A DNA stretch of 64,000 nucleotides from Prescottella sp. R16. Lineage in GTDB: Bacteria; Actinomycetota; Actinomycetes; Mycobacteriales; Mycobacteriaceae. The stretch lies in contig NZ_CP130943.1 in the NCBI RefSeq assembly GCF_030656875.1, forward strand, positions 1,116,001 through 1,180,000, in the 5' to 3' direction. The position numbers were made by a program, and so were the translations under genes. The notes beneath the pieces were generated by a model. The model saw only the letters and a list, made by a program, of their open reading frames with translations. It was not told the DNA's origin and did no database searches. Position 1 is the stretch's first letter, and the number at the start of each line of letters is the position of its first letter. Below, piece after piece: positions 9,649 to 18,827 of the stretch.

Positions 9649-10557
9649 TCAGGGCTGTTCGATACCCAGGCTGATGCCGCGGGTGGCGAGCCACGGGATC
9701 GGATCGATCTTGTTGTCGCCGCCCAGGTGGACCTCGAAGTGCAGGTGCGGGCCGGTGGAGAAGCCGCGGTTGCCCATCGTGGCGATCTGATCGCCGGCCA
9801 TCACCTTCTGGCCCACGGTCACCAGGGTCTCGTTGATGTGCCCGTACACGGTGATGGTGCCGTCGGCGTGTTGGAGGCGCACCCACATGCCGAAACCGGA
9901 CGCCGGACCGGAGTCGATGACCGTGCCGTCGGCAACGGCGAGAATCGGGGTGCCGATCGCGTTGGCGATGTCGACCCCGGCATGCAGTGTGCCCCAACGG
10001 GCTCCGAAAGACGACGTGTAGACGCCCTGCGCGGGAAGCACGAACAGGGGGCGCCGGGCGGCGGCCTCGCGGGCGGCGCGCTCCTCGCTGAAACGGTGTC
10101 CCTTGGCGAGCAGGTTGGAGAACTGACCGAGATCGGTCGGGTTCGCGATCGCGAGTACCTGGGGTGCGGAACCACCCGTCGCGGGCTCGGTGGTCTGCTC
10201 GATGTTGCTGAACTGGGCGGCCTGCGGCACCGCGGTGGTGGGGACGGAACCCGAGGCGGTGAGCGAGACGTCGGACTGGTCGGTGTCGGCAGTCGGCGTG
10301 TGGAGCGCGGCCTGACCTGCGGCGACGACGGCGCCGGCGGCGACCGCCACGACGGCGGCGCGGCCCTTGAGGGCGGCAGGGGGAGCGGGGAGGCGGTGGC
10401 GTCCACCCGAACGGGGGGTGGGAATCTCCGCGATCACGGACGTCTCCGCCTCGAGGTGGGCCTCGGGGCGGGACTCGGCTCCGGTGGAGTGCCGGTCCTC
10501 GGCGTCGGACGGATTCTGGGTGAAGCGACTGGGGGTGAACTGGGAGCGGTGGTGCAT
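9649..10557 (-). CDS. Secreted/membrane-anchored M23 family metallopeptidase (LytM-like)
   Basis: This probable peptidoglycan endopeptidase has 302 residues and matches Rv0950c. It has a variable cytoplasmic N terminus, one membrane segment (AAVVAVAAGAVVAAGQAAL, about residues 76-94), a linker and a C-terminal LytM domain. The zinc ligands appear as HAGVDIANAIG and HLHFEVHLGG, and SSFGARWGTLHAG is the usual entry. ATG 10557 is preceded by AGGAGGA. A perfect CRP/GlxR palindrome lies about 107 bases upstream, and a GTAAC-N6-GTTGC repeat lies nearer, so control by cAMP and possibly by an MtrA-type regulator is plausible. It converges with pcrA. Confidence 0.9.
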   Translation of the reverse strand: MHHRSQFTPSRFTQNPSDAEDRHSTGAESRPEAHLEAETSVIAEIPTPRSGGRHRLPAPPAALKGRAAVVAVAAGAVVAAGQAALHTPTADTDQSDVSLTASGSVPTTAVPQAAQFSNIEQTTEPATGGSAPQVLAIANPTDLGQFSNLLAKGHRFSEERAAREAAARRPLFVLPAQGVYTSSFGARWGTLHAGVDIANAIGTPILAVADGTVIDSGPASGFGMWVRLQHADGTITVYGHINETLVTVGQKVMAGDQIATMGNRGFSTGPHLHFEVHLGGDNKIDPIPWLATRGISLGIEQP

Positions 10558-10608
10558 GTGCCCTGCCGTCCTCCTGTTCGTGACCTGCCTGTGACTTCGA
10601 CCTTGGCG

Positions 10609-10627
10609 ACGGTAACGAAACGGTTGC
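10609..10627 (-). promoter_or_regulatory. Candidate MtrA/GlnR-type direct repeat in the M23 peptidase leader
   Basis: On the plus strand this reads ACGGTAACGAAACGGTTGC, giving GTAAC-N6-GTTGC. The ten bases TCGTTACCGT (minus strand) recur at 55451-55460 upstream of rpfB. The last six bases also form one arm of a perfect 6-bp hairpin (GGTTGC/GCAACC, 10622-10639). MtrA is known to control peptidoglycan hydrolase genes in related bacteria; assigning this site to it is inference. Confidence 0.3.
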
Positions 10628-10663
10628 AGGGGAGCAACCTCCGAAAGTGGAGTATCCGACATA

Positions 10664-10679
10664 TGTGATTGGCGTCACA
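10664..10679. promoter_or_regulatory. CRP/GlxR (cAMP receptor protein) operator
   Basis: TGTGATTGGCGTCACA is a perfect TGTGA-N6-TCACA palindrome, the consensus shared by mycobacterial CRP and corynebacterial GlxR. It sits 107 bases upstream of the M23 peptidase start and about 340 bases upstream of sucC, so it could serve either gene. Confidence 0.7.
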
Positions 10680-11016
10680 AGCTGAGCTGGGAATATGCGG
10701 AACAACCTGAACGGTCTCGTTCATATAGCGAGACGGCCCATCTGCGTTACATGTCCGATATTCGGGACGTGTGCCGATCCCGATTGTGGTGCCGGGTGCG
10801 GCACCTGTCATTCTCTCCGTGGTGCCTCTCGCGACGAGGGTGATGCCCGCCCGGGCGGTGCAGTGTCGCGGAGCCAACCTCGACGACTGTCGACGCGTGA
10901 CGTGTGCCACACGGCATATGGGTGAGCGAGGGCAGATTGATCGAACTAGTTAAAGTCCGACACGGACCCGCTCCTACCCCCCGAGCGGGCGTCAACGCAG
11001 ACGAGACGGTGAACAG
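10680..11016 (+). other. Intergenic/leader region of sucCD
   Basis: No gene is seen. Three small inverted repeats are present: CCGA-TAT-TCGG at 10755-10765, a perfect 7-bp hairpin GGTGCCG/CGGCACC at 10788-10805, and CCCGCTC/GAGCGGG at 10967-10989 just before the sucC start. An AT-rich patch (GATTGATCGAACTAGTTAAAG, split around 10934-10954) is the likeliest core promoter. No known riboswitch is recognised. Confidence 0.4.
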
Positions 11017-12186
11017 ATGGACCTCTTCGAATACCAGGCGAAGGAACTCTTCGCCAAGCATGACGTGCCGACGTCCGCCGGCCGTGTGACCGACACTGTC
11101 GCCGGTGCCCGCGAGATCGCGGAGGAAATCGGCAAGCCTGTGATGGTCAAGGCTCAGGTCAAGGTCGGCGGCCGCGGCAAGGCCGGTGGCGTCAAGTACT
11201 CGCCCGACGCGGATGCCGCGCAGGCGAACGCCGAGGCGATCCTGGGCCTCGACATCAAGGGCCACGTCGTCAAGAAGCTTCTCGTCGCCGAGGCGAGCGA
11301 GATCGCGGAGGAGTACTACATCTCCTTCCTGCTCGACCGCACCAACCGCACCTACCTGGCGATGTGCTCGGTCGAGGGTGGCGTCGAGATCGAGGTCACC
11401 GCCGAGGAGAACCCCGACGCCCTCGCGAAGATCCCCGTGGACGCCGTCAAGGGTGTCGACCTCGCGTTCGCGCGTGAGATCGCCGTGGCCGGCAAGCTGC
11501 CCGCCGAGGTGCTCGACGCCGCGGCCAACACGATCCAGAAGCTGTGGGAGGTCTTCATCAAGGAAGACGCTCTCCTGGTCGAGGTCAACCCGCTCGTCCG
11601 TACGCCCGACGACCAGATCCTGGCCCTCGACGGCAAGGTCACGCTGGACGAGAACGCCGGCTTCCGTCAGCCCGGCCACGAGGCCTTCGAGGATCGTGAC
11701 GCCACCGATCCCCTCGAGCTCAAGGCCAAGGAGAACGACCTCAACTACGTCAAGCTCGACGGCGAGGTCGGTGTCATCGGTAACGGTGCCGGTCTGGTCA
11801 TGTCGACCCTGGACGTCGTCGCCTACGCAGGCGAGAAGCACGGCAACGTCAAGCCCGCCAACTTCCTCGACATCGGTGGCGGCGCCTCGGCTGCCGTCAT
11901 GGCCGCCGGCCTGGACGTCATCCTGAACGACGCGCAGGTCAAGAGCGTCTTCGTCAACGTCTTCGGTGGCATCACCGCGTGTGACGCCGTCGCCAACGGC
12001 ATCGTCGGTGCGCTGGAGACCCTGGGCGACGAGGCCAACAAGCCGCTCGTCGTGCGCCTGGACGGCAACAACGTCGAAGAGGGTCGCCGCATCCTCGCCG
12101 AGGCCAACCACCCGCTGGTCACGGTCGTCGCAACCATGGACGAGGCTGCCGACAAGGCTGCCGAGCTCGCCTTCGCAGCGAAGTAA
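11017..12186 (+). CDS. sucC: Succinyl-CoA ligase (ADP-forming), beta subunit
   Basis: Together with SucD this catalyses the substrate-level phosphorylation step succinyl-CoA to succinate in the TCA cycle. It has 389 residues: an N-terminal ATP-grasp domain beginning [20 protein letters not shown], nucleotide binding around [16 protein letters not shown], and the C-terminal ligase domain with FLDIGGGAS and [12 protein letters not shown]. It is followed after 13 bases by sucD. Codon use is strongly biased to C-ending codons, as expected for a highly expressed gene. It matches Rv0951. Confidence 0.98.
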   Translation: MDLFEYQAKELFAKHDVPTSAGRVTDTVAGAREIAEEIGKPVMVKAQVKVGGRGKAGGVKYSPDADAAQANAEAILGLDIKGHVVKKLLVAEASEIAEEYYISFLLDRTNRTYLAMCSVEGGVEIEVTAEENPDALAKIPVDAVKGVDLAFAREIAVAGKLPAEVLDAAANTIQKLWEVFIKEDALLVEVNPLVRTPDDQILALDGKVTLDENAGFRQPGHEAFEDRDATDPLELKAKENDLNYVKLDGEVGVIGNGAGLVMSTLDVVAYAGEKHGNVKPANFLDIGGGASAAVMAAGLDVILNDAQVKSVFVNVFGGITACDAVANGIVGALETLGDEANKPLVVRLDGNNVEEGRRILAEANHPLVTVVATMDEAADKAAELAFAAK

Positions 12187-12199
12187 GGGACACACAACA

Positions 12200-13102
12200 A
12201 TGGCAATCTTCCTGACCAAGGACTCCAAGGTCATCGTCCAGGGCATCACCGGTGGCGAGGGCACCAAGCACACCGCGCTGATGCTCAAGGCCGGCACCCA
12301 GGTCGTCGGTGGCGTCAACGCCCGCAAGGCCGGCACCACGGTCTCGCACACCGACAAGGACGGCAACGCCGTCGAGCTGCCGGTCTTCGCGACCGTCGCC
12401 GAGGCCATGAAGGAGACCGGCGCGGACGTCTCGATCGCGTTCGTTCCCCCGGCCTTCTCGAAGGACGCCATCGTCGAGGCCATCGACGCGGAGATCCCGC
12501 TGCTCGTGGTCATCACCGAGGGCATCCCGGTGCAGGACTCCGCGTACGCGTGGGCCTACAACGTGGAGAAGGGCAACAAGACCCGCATCATCGGCCCCAA
12601 CTGCCCCGGCATCATCACCCCGGGTGAGGCGCTCGTCGGCATCACCCCGGCGAACATCGCGGGCAAGGGCCCGGTCGGCCTGGTCTCCAAGTCCGGCACC
12701 CTGACCTACCAGATGATGTTCGAGCTGCGCGAGTACGGCTTCTCGACCGCCATCGGCATCGGCGGCGACCCGGTCATCGGCACCACCCACATCGACGCCA
12801 TCGAGGCGTTCGAGAAGGACCCCGAGACCAAGCTGATCGTCATGATCGGTGAGATCGGTGGCGACGCCGAGGAGCGTGCCGCCGACTACATCAAGGCCAA
12901 CGTCACCAAGCCGGTCGTCGGCTACGTCGCGGGCTTCACCGCCCCCGAGGGCAAGACCATGGGCCACGCCGGCGCCATCGTCTCCGGTTCCTCGGGCACC
13001 GCCCAGGCCAAGAAGGACGCCCTCGAGGCGGCCGGCGTCAAGGTCGGCAAGACGCCGTCCGAGACCGCGGCCCTCGCCCGGGAGATCCTGAAGAACCTCT
13101 GA
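12200..13102 (+). CDS. sucD: Succinyl-CoA ligase (ADP-forming), alpha subunit
   Basis: This is the 300-residue partner of SucC. The N-terminal CoA-binding Rossmann domain has [33 protein letters not shown] forms part of the ligase domain, and the phosphorylated active-site histidine is in [17 protein letters not shown] 12200 gives the normal start [10 protein letters not shown]. The gene ends 26 bases before a very strong hairpin terminator. It matches Rv0952. Confidence 0.98.
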   Translation: MAIFLTKDSKVIVQGITGGEGTKHTALMLKAGTQVVGGVNARKAGTTVSHTDKDGNAVELPVFATVAEAMKETGADVSIAFVPPAFSKDAIVEAIDAEIPLLVVITEGIPVQDSAYAWAYNVEKGNKTRIIGPNCPGIITPGEALVGITPANIAGKGPVGLVSKSGTLTYQMMFELREYGFSTAIGIGGDPVIGTTHIDAIEAFEKDPETKLIVMIGEIGGDAEERAADYIKANVTKPVVGYVAGFTAPEGKTMGHAGAIVSGSSGTAQAKKDALEAAGVKVGKTPSETAALAREILKNL

Positions 13103-13128
13103 TCCCGACCGGATCACAGTTTCGCGCG

Positions 13129-13175
13129 AACGGCGCCCGCCGCCGGACTTCACGTCCGGCGGCGGGCGCCGTTTT
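13129..13175 (+). terminator. Intrinsic terminator of sucCD
   Basis: A perfect stem of about 20 bp (arms 13129-13148 and 13154-13173, loop TTCAC) is followed by TTTTCGTT. It also separates sucCD from the convergent yigZ-like gene and may work in both directions. Confidence 0.9.
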
Positions 13176-13195
13176 CGTTGTCGCCACCCGTCCCG

Positions 13196-13834
13196 TCAGC
13201 GCACGTCGACCCAGCGGGTCCCGGCCGGGACGAGCTCACCGCCACCGGCCGTGACCTCGGCGACCACAGCGGCCAGTTGCGCGAGGTCCTGTGTCGCGAG
13301 GGTGAACGTCACCGCCGCGCCGTACACCGTGTCGACGACCGGGACACCGCGGCCGCGCAGATCGGCGTCGACGCGTCCCGCGATGTCGTGCCCCACCTCG
13401 AGCGCCCACAGTTCGAGACGCTCCCGGCGCAGGAAGAGGGCAGCCGACTCGGCGTCGTCCACGGCAGCTGCCACCGCCCCCGAATACGCGCGCACCAGCC
13501 CGCCCGCCCCCAGCTTGATCCCGCCGAACCAGCGGACGACGACCACCGCCACGTCGACCAGTTCCCGAGTCCGCAGCACCTGCAGCATCGGCACCCCGGC
13601 CGTGCCGCCCGGTTCACCGTCGTCGCCGGACCGTTCCGCACGCTCGGACGGCTCGTTGCCGGTGACGTACGCCCAGCAGTGGTGACGGGCGTCCGGGAAC
13701 AGGCGGCGCTGCTCGTCGAGGAACCCCTGTGCGGCGGCCGGCCCGTCGACCCGGCGCAGCACGGCACGGAACCGGGAATGCTTGATCTCCGTCTCGGAGA
13801 CGACGTCGGATCCGGGCGGCAAGGTGAAGGGCAT
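13196..13834 (-). CDS. YigZ/IMPACT family protein
   Basis: This 212-residue protein starts MPFTLPPGSDVVSETEIKHS. The UPF0029/IMPACT N-terminal domain shows SRFRAVLRRV, HHCWAYVTG, DDGEPGGTAGVPML and VVVRWFGGIKLGAGGLVRAY, which are the family hallmarks. The C-terminal ferredoxin-like domain is present. Members are linked to translation regulation, but their molecular role is not settled. It lies convergent to sucCD and divergent from the DUF5336 gene. Confidence 0.92.
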   Translation of the reverse strand: MPFTLPPGSDVVSETEIKHSRFRAVLRRVDGPAAAQGFLDEQRRLFPDARHHCWAYVTGNEPSERAERSGDDGEPGGTAGVPMLQVLRTRELVDVAVVVVRWFGGIKLGAGGLVRAYSGAVAAAVDDAESAALFLRRERLELWALEVGHDIAGRVDADLRGRGVPVVDTVYGAAVTFTLATQDLAQLAAVVAEVTAGGGELVPAGTRWVDVR

Positions 13835-13936
13835 GCCTCATCTTCCGCCACGACGGCGGCGGCCCGGTATTGCACGCGGGTCGTCGGATCGGGCGGGTAG
13901 CGTGCAGGGGGCCCGCATCATCGACTAGGAGCAGAC

Positions 13937-14779
13937 ATGACTTACCCCGAAGGAGGGTCGACCTTCGGTCAACCCGCATCGGCGCCGGCCACCCCTGCGG
14001 CGAAAGGGCTGCCGTTCTTCCTCGGACTCGGCGTGCTCGCGCTCGGGGTCGTCGCCTTCCTGCTCGGATTCGCACCGTACGTCGAGAACTCCTCGAACGT
14101 CGGTTACGGATTCTCGTTCACCATGAACGCGTTCGAGAGCGGTGGCGGACTCCCGCTCGCGTTCCTGCTCACCGGTGGCCTGCTCTCCGGAATCTCGTTG
14201 CTGCCCAAGCAGAACCAGTACCCCGTGGCCGCGGTCGCCTCGGTCGTCGGCCTCGCCGTGTCGTTCGTCGTGATGCTGAGCCTGTCCGGCGGCGGGAGCC
14301 TCGCGGTGGGCGGCATCATCATCCTGATCCTCGCGTTCGTCCAGGCGGTCGCCGCGGTGCTGCTGTTCCTCCTCGACTCGGGCGTGGTCAAGATGCCGCA
14401 GGGACGGCCGACCACCACACACATCCACCCCGCCTACGGCCATCCACAGGGGTACCCGCAGCCGCAGGGCTACGGAACTCCGGGAGCACCGGGCACGCCG
14501 GGCGCACCCCAGGGCTACCCGCAGGGATACGGGGCCCCGCAGGGCTACCCGCAGCAGACGTACGGTCAGGCGCAGCAGGCGCCGGGCTACCCGCAGCAGC
14601 AGCCGACCGCCGGATACGGACAGTTCCAGGCGTACCAGGCGCAGCAGCCCACCCAGCACATCCCGTCGCAGCAGCCCACCCAGCACATTCCGTCGCAGCA
14701 GCCCGAGTCCACCCCACCGACCGCCCCGAAGTCCGAGCCGGCCCAGCCGTCCGAGCAGGCCGACGACGAGACGAAGTGA
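13937..14779 (+). CDS. DUF5336 membrane protein with Pro/Gln/Gly/Tyr-rich tail (Rv0954-like)
   Basis: This 280-residue protein has four predicted membrane segments (about 24-46, 70-89, 94-116 and 122-147) and a long low-complexity cytoplasmic tail rich in GYPQ motifs, including two exact copies of QQPTQHIPS. The position and layout match Rv0954. It is preceded by AGGAG and a TAGCGT -10-like box at 13898-13903. Four bases separate its stop from the next gene, encoding the PerM-like protein, so the pair is co-transcribed. A role in envelope growth or division is inferred from neighbours only. Confidence 0.85.
   Translation: MTYPEGGSTFGQPASAPATPAAKGLPFFLGLGVLALGVVAFLLGFAPYVENSSNVGYGFSFTMNAFESGGGLPLAFLLTGGLLSGISLLPKQNQYPVAAVASVVGLAVSFVVMLSLSGGGSLAVGGIIILILAFVQAVAAVLLFLLDSGVVKMPQGRPTTTHIHPAYGHPQGYPQPQGYGTPGAPGTPGAPQGYPQGYGAPQGYPQQTYGQAQQAPGYPQQQPTAGYGQFQAYQAQQPTQHIPSQQPTQHIPSQQPESTPPTAPKSEPAQPSEQADDETK
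14642..14704 (+). repeat. 27-base tandem repeat in the DUF5336 tail
   Basis: Two full copies (14642-14668 and 14669-14695) and a partial third encode QQPTQHIPS-QQPTQHIPS-QQP. The copies differ at one base in their last third (ATCCCG against ATTCCG). This is likely to expand and contract by slippage. Confidence 0.9.
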
Positions 14780-14783
14780 GCGC

Positions 14784-16262
14784 GTGACGACCCTGCTCAC
14801 CCGCGGCCCGCGGCGCACCGGTGTCGCGCCGACCGGTGACCGGGCCCGGGTCCTGCTCGGTGTCGCCCTGCGTCCGACCGGCATCGCGATCGCCGTGATC
14901 GCGGTCGCCGTCGTCGCCGTGCTCGTGTCGTCGAACAGCGACCTCGACGGTGCCGCCGGCGCCGTCGCCGCCGGCTGGCTGGCCCTGCACCAGGTGCCGC
15001 TCACCGTCACCGACGCACCGCTCGCCGTGCTCCCGCTGCTACCGACGGCCCTGCTCGTGTGGGCCGTGGCGCGGGGCTGCGCGCGGGCGGTGTCCCCGAG
15101 CCGGGAAACCCCGGACGGCGACTTCCGGCTCGTCGGGCAGGCGATCGCGGCCGCCGTCGCCGCACCTGTTGCCGCGACCCTCATCGCGTTCGCGGTCGTC
15201 GGCGACGCCACCGCAACACTGCCGCTGACATCACCGGACATCGCGGCCGCGCTCGCCACGGTCGTCGCCCTCCACGGACTGGCGGCGGCACTCGGCGCCG
15301 CCTCGGTCGTCGGCCGGACCGTGGCCGAGCAGTGCGGGGTGCCGGAATGGTCGTTCACTGCCGTCGTCCCGGGCGTGCGTGCCGCCGGACTGCTGTTCGC
15401 GGCGGGCACCGCGGTGACCGCCGCGTCGCTCCTGTGGTCGTGGTCCGACGTCGGCACGCTCCTCGCCGAGGGCGGGGGAGTGGTCGGCGTCCTCGGGCTC
15501 ACCGTCGTCTCGGTGCTGTACCTGCCGAACGTCGCGGTCGCCGCCGTCGCGGTCCTCCTCGGCGGAACCGCACACGCCGGCGGAACCTCGATCAGCCTGT
15601 TCGGCATCGACGCCGGCCCGGTGCCACCGGTCCCGGTACTCGGCGGCGTCCCCACCGAACTGCTCGGCACCGCGTGGCCCGTCCTGCTGGCCGTGCCGGT
15701 GACGATCGGTGCCCTGCTGGGCCGCGACTGCGCCCATGCGCACCTGACCGTGCAGCGGACCGCGTCGGTCGTCGCGCTCGCATCCGCCGGTGTCGGTGCC
15801 GTCGCGGCGCTGGCCGGTGCCCTCGCGGGCGGTGACCTCGGCGCGTACGGCTACATCGGCGTCGACCCGCTGCTGCTCGGCCTCCTCACGTTCGGGTGGC
15901 TGCTGGTACCCGGCCTCGTCGTCGGCATCCTCGTCGCCCGTCGGACCGTCGTCGAACCCGACCCGGACGACCCCCCCGCCCCGTCCGTCGCCGGCGTCAC
16001 CACCGCCGACTCCGGGACGGATTCCGTCCCCGACTTCGAGATCAAACGACTCGAACGCCCGACGGTCCGGTACCGCGCCGACACCGTCGCCGAACTCGAA
16101 GCCGCCCCGGAATCCGAGACGGCGCAGCCCGAGACTCCGAAGCCGGATAATTCGGAAGATGTGGACATCGTGGACGCCGAGATCGTGGACGAACCCGACG
16201 CGGACATGACGCCCGTCACGGAAGGTGACCTGCCGGGAGGTCCGGGAACCCCCAGCGACTAG
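14784..16262 (+). CDS. perM: PerM-like cell division membrane protein (DUF6350)
   Basis: This 492-residue integral membrane protein starts at GTG 14784, four bases after DUF5336. It has about nine to ten hydrophobic segments (for example IAIAVIAVAVVAVLVSS and LPLLPTALLVWAVARG) and an acidic Pro/Glu-rich cytoplasmic tail after about residue 375. The location matches Rv0955 (PerM), which in M. tuberculosis stabilises the divisome protein FtsB and is needed for persistence. That function is carried over from the family and is not visible in this sequence. Confidence 0.85.
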   Translation: MTTLLTRGPRRTGVAPTGDRARVLLGVALRPTGIAIAVIAVAVVAVLVSSNSDLDGAAGAVAAGWLALHQVPLTVTDAPLAVLPLLPTALLVWAVARGCARAVSPSRETPDGDFRLVGQAIAAAVAAPVAATLIAFAVVGDATATLPLTSPDIAAALATVVALHGLAAALGAASVVGRTVAEQCGVPEWSFTAVVPGVRAAGLLFAAGTAVTAASLLWSWSDVGTLLAEGGGVVGVLGLTVVSVLYLPNVAVAAVAVLLGGTAHAGGTSISLFGIDAGPVPPVPVLGGVPTELLGTAWPVLLAVPVTIGALLGRDCAHAHLTVQRTASVVALASAGVGAVAALAGALAGGDLGAYGYIGVDPLLLGLLTFGWLLVPGLVVGILVARRTVVEPDPDDPPAPSVAGVTTADSGTDSVPDFEIKRLERPTVRYRADTVAELEAAPESETAQPETPKPDNSEDVDIVDAEIVDEPDADMTPVTEGDLPGGPGTPSD

Positions 16263-16348
16263 TCTGTATCCGGCCCGTCGGGCCGGAACCGTCTTGCGAA
16301 ACCAGGAGTAGTGCGCTGACTGCCACGCGTGACCAGCTGCGGCCCACA

Positions 16349-16957
16349 GTGCCCGCTCGGATCGTCGTACTCGCATCGGGGACGGGCAGTCTCCTGAACG
16401 CGCTGATCGCCGCTACCCGAACCGACGGCTATCCCGCGACGGTCGTCGCGGTCGGCGTCGACCGGGACTGTGCCGCCACCGATCACGCCGACACGGCCGG
16501 CATCGCACACTTCACGGTGTCCCTGCGCGATCATGCCGACCGCGCCGAGTGGGACCGCGCGCTCACCGAGGCCGTCGCCGCCCACGACCCCGACCTGGTC
16601 GTCAGCGCCGGTTTCATGAAGATCCTCGGCCCCGCGTTCATGGAGCGCTTCGGCGGCCGGATCGTCAACACGCATCCCGCGCTGCTGCCCTCGTTCCCCG
16701 GAGCGCACGCGGTCCGCGACGCCCTCGCCTACGGCGTCAAGGTGACCGGTTCGACCGTGCACCTCGTCGACAGCGGCGTCGACACCGGCCCGATCCTCGC
16801 GCAGGAACCGGTCGAGGTCCGCCCCGACGACGACGAGGCCGCGCTGCACGAGCGCATCAAGATTGTCGAACGACGACTGCTGGCCGAGGTCGTGGCCGCT
16901 GTCGCCCTCCGAGGTGTTGTTTCCGACGGACGAAAGGCCGTGATCCCCAGTGAGTGA
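16349..16957 (+). CDS. purN: Phosphoribosylglycinamide formyltransferase
   Basis: This enzyme transfers a formyl group from 10-formyl-THF to GAR in purine synthesis. The protein has about 202 residues from GTG 16349. The substrate loop [15 protein letters not shown], the catalytic block [20 protein letters not shown] and [16 protein letters not shown] are present; the HxxxxDTGPI-type Asp is conserved. The start is uncertain: GTG 16349 has no ribosome-binding site, whereas a clear AGGAG (16304-16308) lies seven bases before an in-frame CTG at 16316, which would add eleven residues. It overlaps purH by eight bases. It matches Rv0956. Confidence 0.93.
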   Translation: MPARIVVLASGTGSLLNALIAATRTDGYPATVVAVGVDRDCAATDHADTAGIAHFTVSLRDHADRAEWDRALTEAVAAHDPDLVVSAGFMKILGPAFMERFGGRIVNTHPALLPSFPGAHAVRDALAYGVKVTGSTVHLVDSGVDTGPILAQEPVEVRPDDDEAALHERIKIVERRLLAEVVAAVALRGVVSDGRKAVIPSE

Positions 16958-18503
16958 ACGCAAGGCTGTACGCCGCGCACTCGTCAGTGTCTACGACAAG
17001 ACCGGGCTGGTCGAACTGGCCACCGGCCTGCACAAGGCCGGAGTGGAACTGGTGTCCACCGGTTCCACCGCGGCAAAGATCGCCGACGCCGGAATCCCCG
17101 TCACCAAGGTCGAGGACCTGACCGGCTTCCCCGAGTGCCTCGAGGGCCGCGTCAAGACGCTGCACCCGCGCGTGCACGCCGGCGTCCTCGCCGACACCCG
17201 CAAGCCCGAGCACCTCGCGCAGCTCGAGGAACTGGGCATCGAGGCGTTCCAGCTGGTGATCGTCAACCTGTACCCGTTCACGCAGACCGTCGCGTCGGGC
17301 GCCACCCCGGACGAGTGCGTCGAGCAGATCGACATCGGCGGCCCGTCGATGGTGCGTGCCGCCGCGAAGAACCACCCGTCCGTCGCGGTCGTCGTCGACC
17401 CCGCCAAGTACGAGGGCGTCCTCGCAGCGGTCGAGGCCGGTGGCTTCACTCTCTTCGAGCGCACCGCGCTGGCCGCGCAGGCGTTCCAGCACACCGCGTC
17501 CTACGACGTCGCGGTCGCCACCTGGATGACGTCCACGATGGTCGAGTCCGACGAGAAGTTCCCGCGCTGGGTCGGTGCCACGTGGGACCGTTCCGCGGTG
17601 CTGCGTTACGGCGAGAACCCGCACCAGGCTGCGGCGCTGTACGACAGCCCGGCCGGCCCGGCGGGCCTCGCGCAGGCGAAGCAGTTCCACGGCAAGGAGA
17701 TGTCGTACAACAACTACACCGACGGTGACGCCGCATGGCGTGCCGCGTACGACCACTCCGAGCCGGCCGTCGCGATCATCAAGCACGCCAACCCGTGCGG
17801 CATCGCGGTCGGCGCCGACATCGCCGAGGCGCACCGCAAGGCGCACGCGTGCGATCCGGTCTCCGCGTTCGGTGGCGTCATCGCCGCGAACCGTGAGGTG
17901 ACCGTCGAGATGGCCGAGCAGGTCGCCGACATCTTCACCGAGGTCGTCATCGCCCCGTCGTACGCGCCGGGTGCCGTCGAGGTGCTGGCCCGCAAGAAGA
18001 ACGTCCGCGTTCTCGAGGCGGCCGCCCCCACCGAGACCGGCATCGAGCTGCGTCCGATCTCCGGTGGCACGCTGCTGCAGGAACGCGACGTCCTCGACGC
18101 CGACGGCGACAACTCCGCCAACTGGACGCTCGTCGTCGGTGAGGCCGCGGACGAGAAGACCCTCTCGGACCTCGAGTTCGCGTGGCGCGCCTGCCGCGCC
18201 GTGAAGTCCAACGCGATCCTGCTCGCGAACGACGGCGCCTCGGTGGGCGTCGGCATGGGCCAGGTCAACCGCGTCGACTCCGCGCACCTCGCGGTGCAGC
18301 GTGCCGGTGACCGTGCCAAGGGTTCGGTGGCCGCATCGGATGCGTTCTTCCCGTTCCCCGACGGCCTGCAGGTGCTGCTCGACGCCGGTGTCCGTGCCGT
18401 CGTCCAGCCCGGCGGATCGGTTCGCGACAACGAGGTCATCGAGGCTGCTCGCGCCGCCGGTGTCACCCTCTACCTGACGGGTGCCCGCCACTTCGCGCAC
18501 TGA
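16950..18503 (+). CDS. purH: Bifunctional AICAR formyltransferase / IMP cyclohydrolase
   Basis: This enzyme catalyses the last two steps of IMP synthesis. It has 517 residues. The N-terminal IMP cyclohydrolase domain (MGS-like fold) begins [18 protein letters not shown] and carries STGSTAAKI and the [11 protein letters not shown] motif. The C-terminal transformylase has YGENPHQAA, the catalytic Lys-His in IIKHANPCG, and FFPFPDG with [13 protein letters not shown]. It starts at a GTG inside the end of purN, so the two are translationally coupled. It matches Rv0957. Confidence 0.97.
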   Translation: MSERKAVRRALVSVYDKTGLVELATGLHKAGVELVSTGSTAAKIADAGIPVTKVEDLTGFPECLEGRVKTLHPRVHAGVLADTRKPEHLAQLEELGIEAFQLVIVNLYPFTQTVASGATPDECVEQIDIGGPSMVRAAAKNHPSVAVVVDPAKYEGVLAAVEAGGFTLFERTALAAQAFQHTASYDVAVATWMTSTMVESDEKFPRWVGATWDRSAVLRYGENPHQAAALYDSPAGPAGLAQAKQFHGKEMSYNNYTDGDAAWRAAYDHSEPAVAIIKHANPCGIAVGADIAEAHRKAHACDPVSAFGGVIAANREVTVEMAEQVADIFTEVVIAPSYAPGAVEVLARKKNVRVLEAAAPTETGIELRPISGGTLLQERDVLDADGDNSANWTLVVGEAADEKTLSDLEFAWRACRAVKSNAILLANDGASVGVGMGQVNRVDSAHLAVQRAGDRAKGSVAASDAFFPFPDGLQVLLDAGVRAVVQPGGSVRDNEVIEAARAAGVTLYLTGARHFAH

Positions 18504-18515
18504 TCGAATCCCACC

Positions 18516-18565
18516 ACGACGCTCCCTCGTCGATCAGGCCGCGAGGCCCGACGGGGGAGCGTCGT
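18516..18565. terminator. Bidirectional terminator between purH and the 70-residue gene
   Basis: Arms 18516-18532 and 18549-18565 pair over 17 bases (one G-T wobble). Inside the loop GGCC-GCGA-GGCC forms a further 4-bp stem. There is no T tract, as is common in actinobacteria. The right arm lies in the 3' coding end of the convergent small gene. Confidence 0.65.
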
Positions 18566-18746
18566 CGTTCCCGCCGGCGATGACGAGGCGTGCGGCGCCG
18601 CGGGCGAGCAGTTCGGACACCAGTGCGGCTGCCCCGGTGTCGTGGTCGGCGTCGACGTGCCGCAGATCGATCGTGACGACCTGACCGGTGAGATCACCGG
18701 GCAGTGGGGTGGTGGTGGTGCCGTCGGCACCGAGTCGAAGCTTCAT
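18534..18746 (-). CDS. Small hypothetical protein (70 residues)
   Basis: This protein starts MKLRLGADGTTTTPLPG behind AGGAGAA, so it is likely translated. Residues 22-58 (VVTIDLRHVDADHDTGAAAL, then LVIAGG) have alternating beta and helix character faintly like a minimal STAS fold, but no family is recognised. Its start is only 24 bases beyond an intrinsic terminator, which is itself preceded by a 41-codon ORF with four consecutive His codons. Expression may therefore depend on read-through (see the attenuator entries). Confidence 0.5.
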   Translation of the reverse strand: MKLRLGADGTTTTPLPGDLTGQVVTIDLRHVDADHDTGAAALVSELLARGAARLVIAGGNDDAPPSGLAA

Positions 18747-18770
18747 GTCGGTTCTCCTGACTGGAAGTGG

Positions 18771-18811
18771 ATAAAAGAAAAGGCACCCGAGGCGGTGTGC
18801 CTTCGGGTGCC
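18771..18811 (-). terminator. Intrinsic terminator/attenuator upstream of the 70-residue gene
   Basis: On the minus strand GGCACCCGA, a 12-base loop, TCGGGTGCC and then TTTTCTTTT make a classical terminator. Just upstream, CCCGAGAAA (plus 18842-18850) can pair perfectly with TTTCTCGGG (plus 18810-18818). The second arm shares two bases with the terminator stem, so the two structures compete. Confidence 0.7.
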
Positions 18812-18827
18812 CGAGAAAGAGGTTCCG

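Noticed and set aside
10695..10953. Open frames in the sucC upstream region
   Set aside because: No ribosome-binding site or recognisable sequence; both cross likely promoter DNA.
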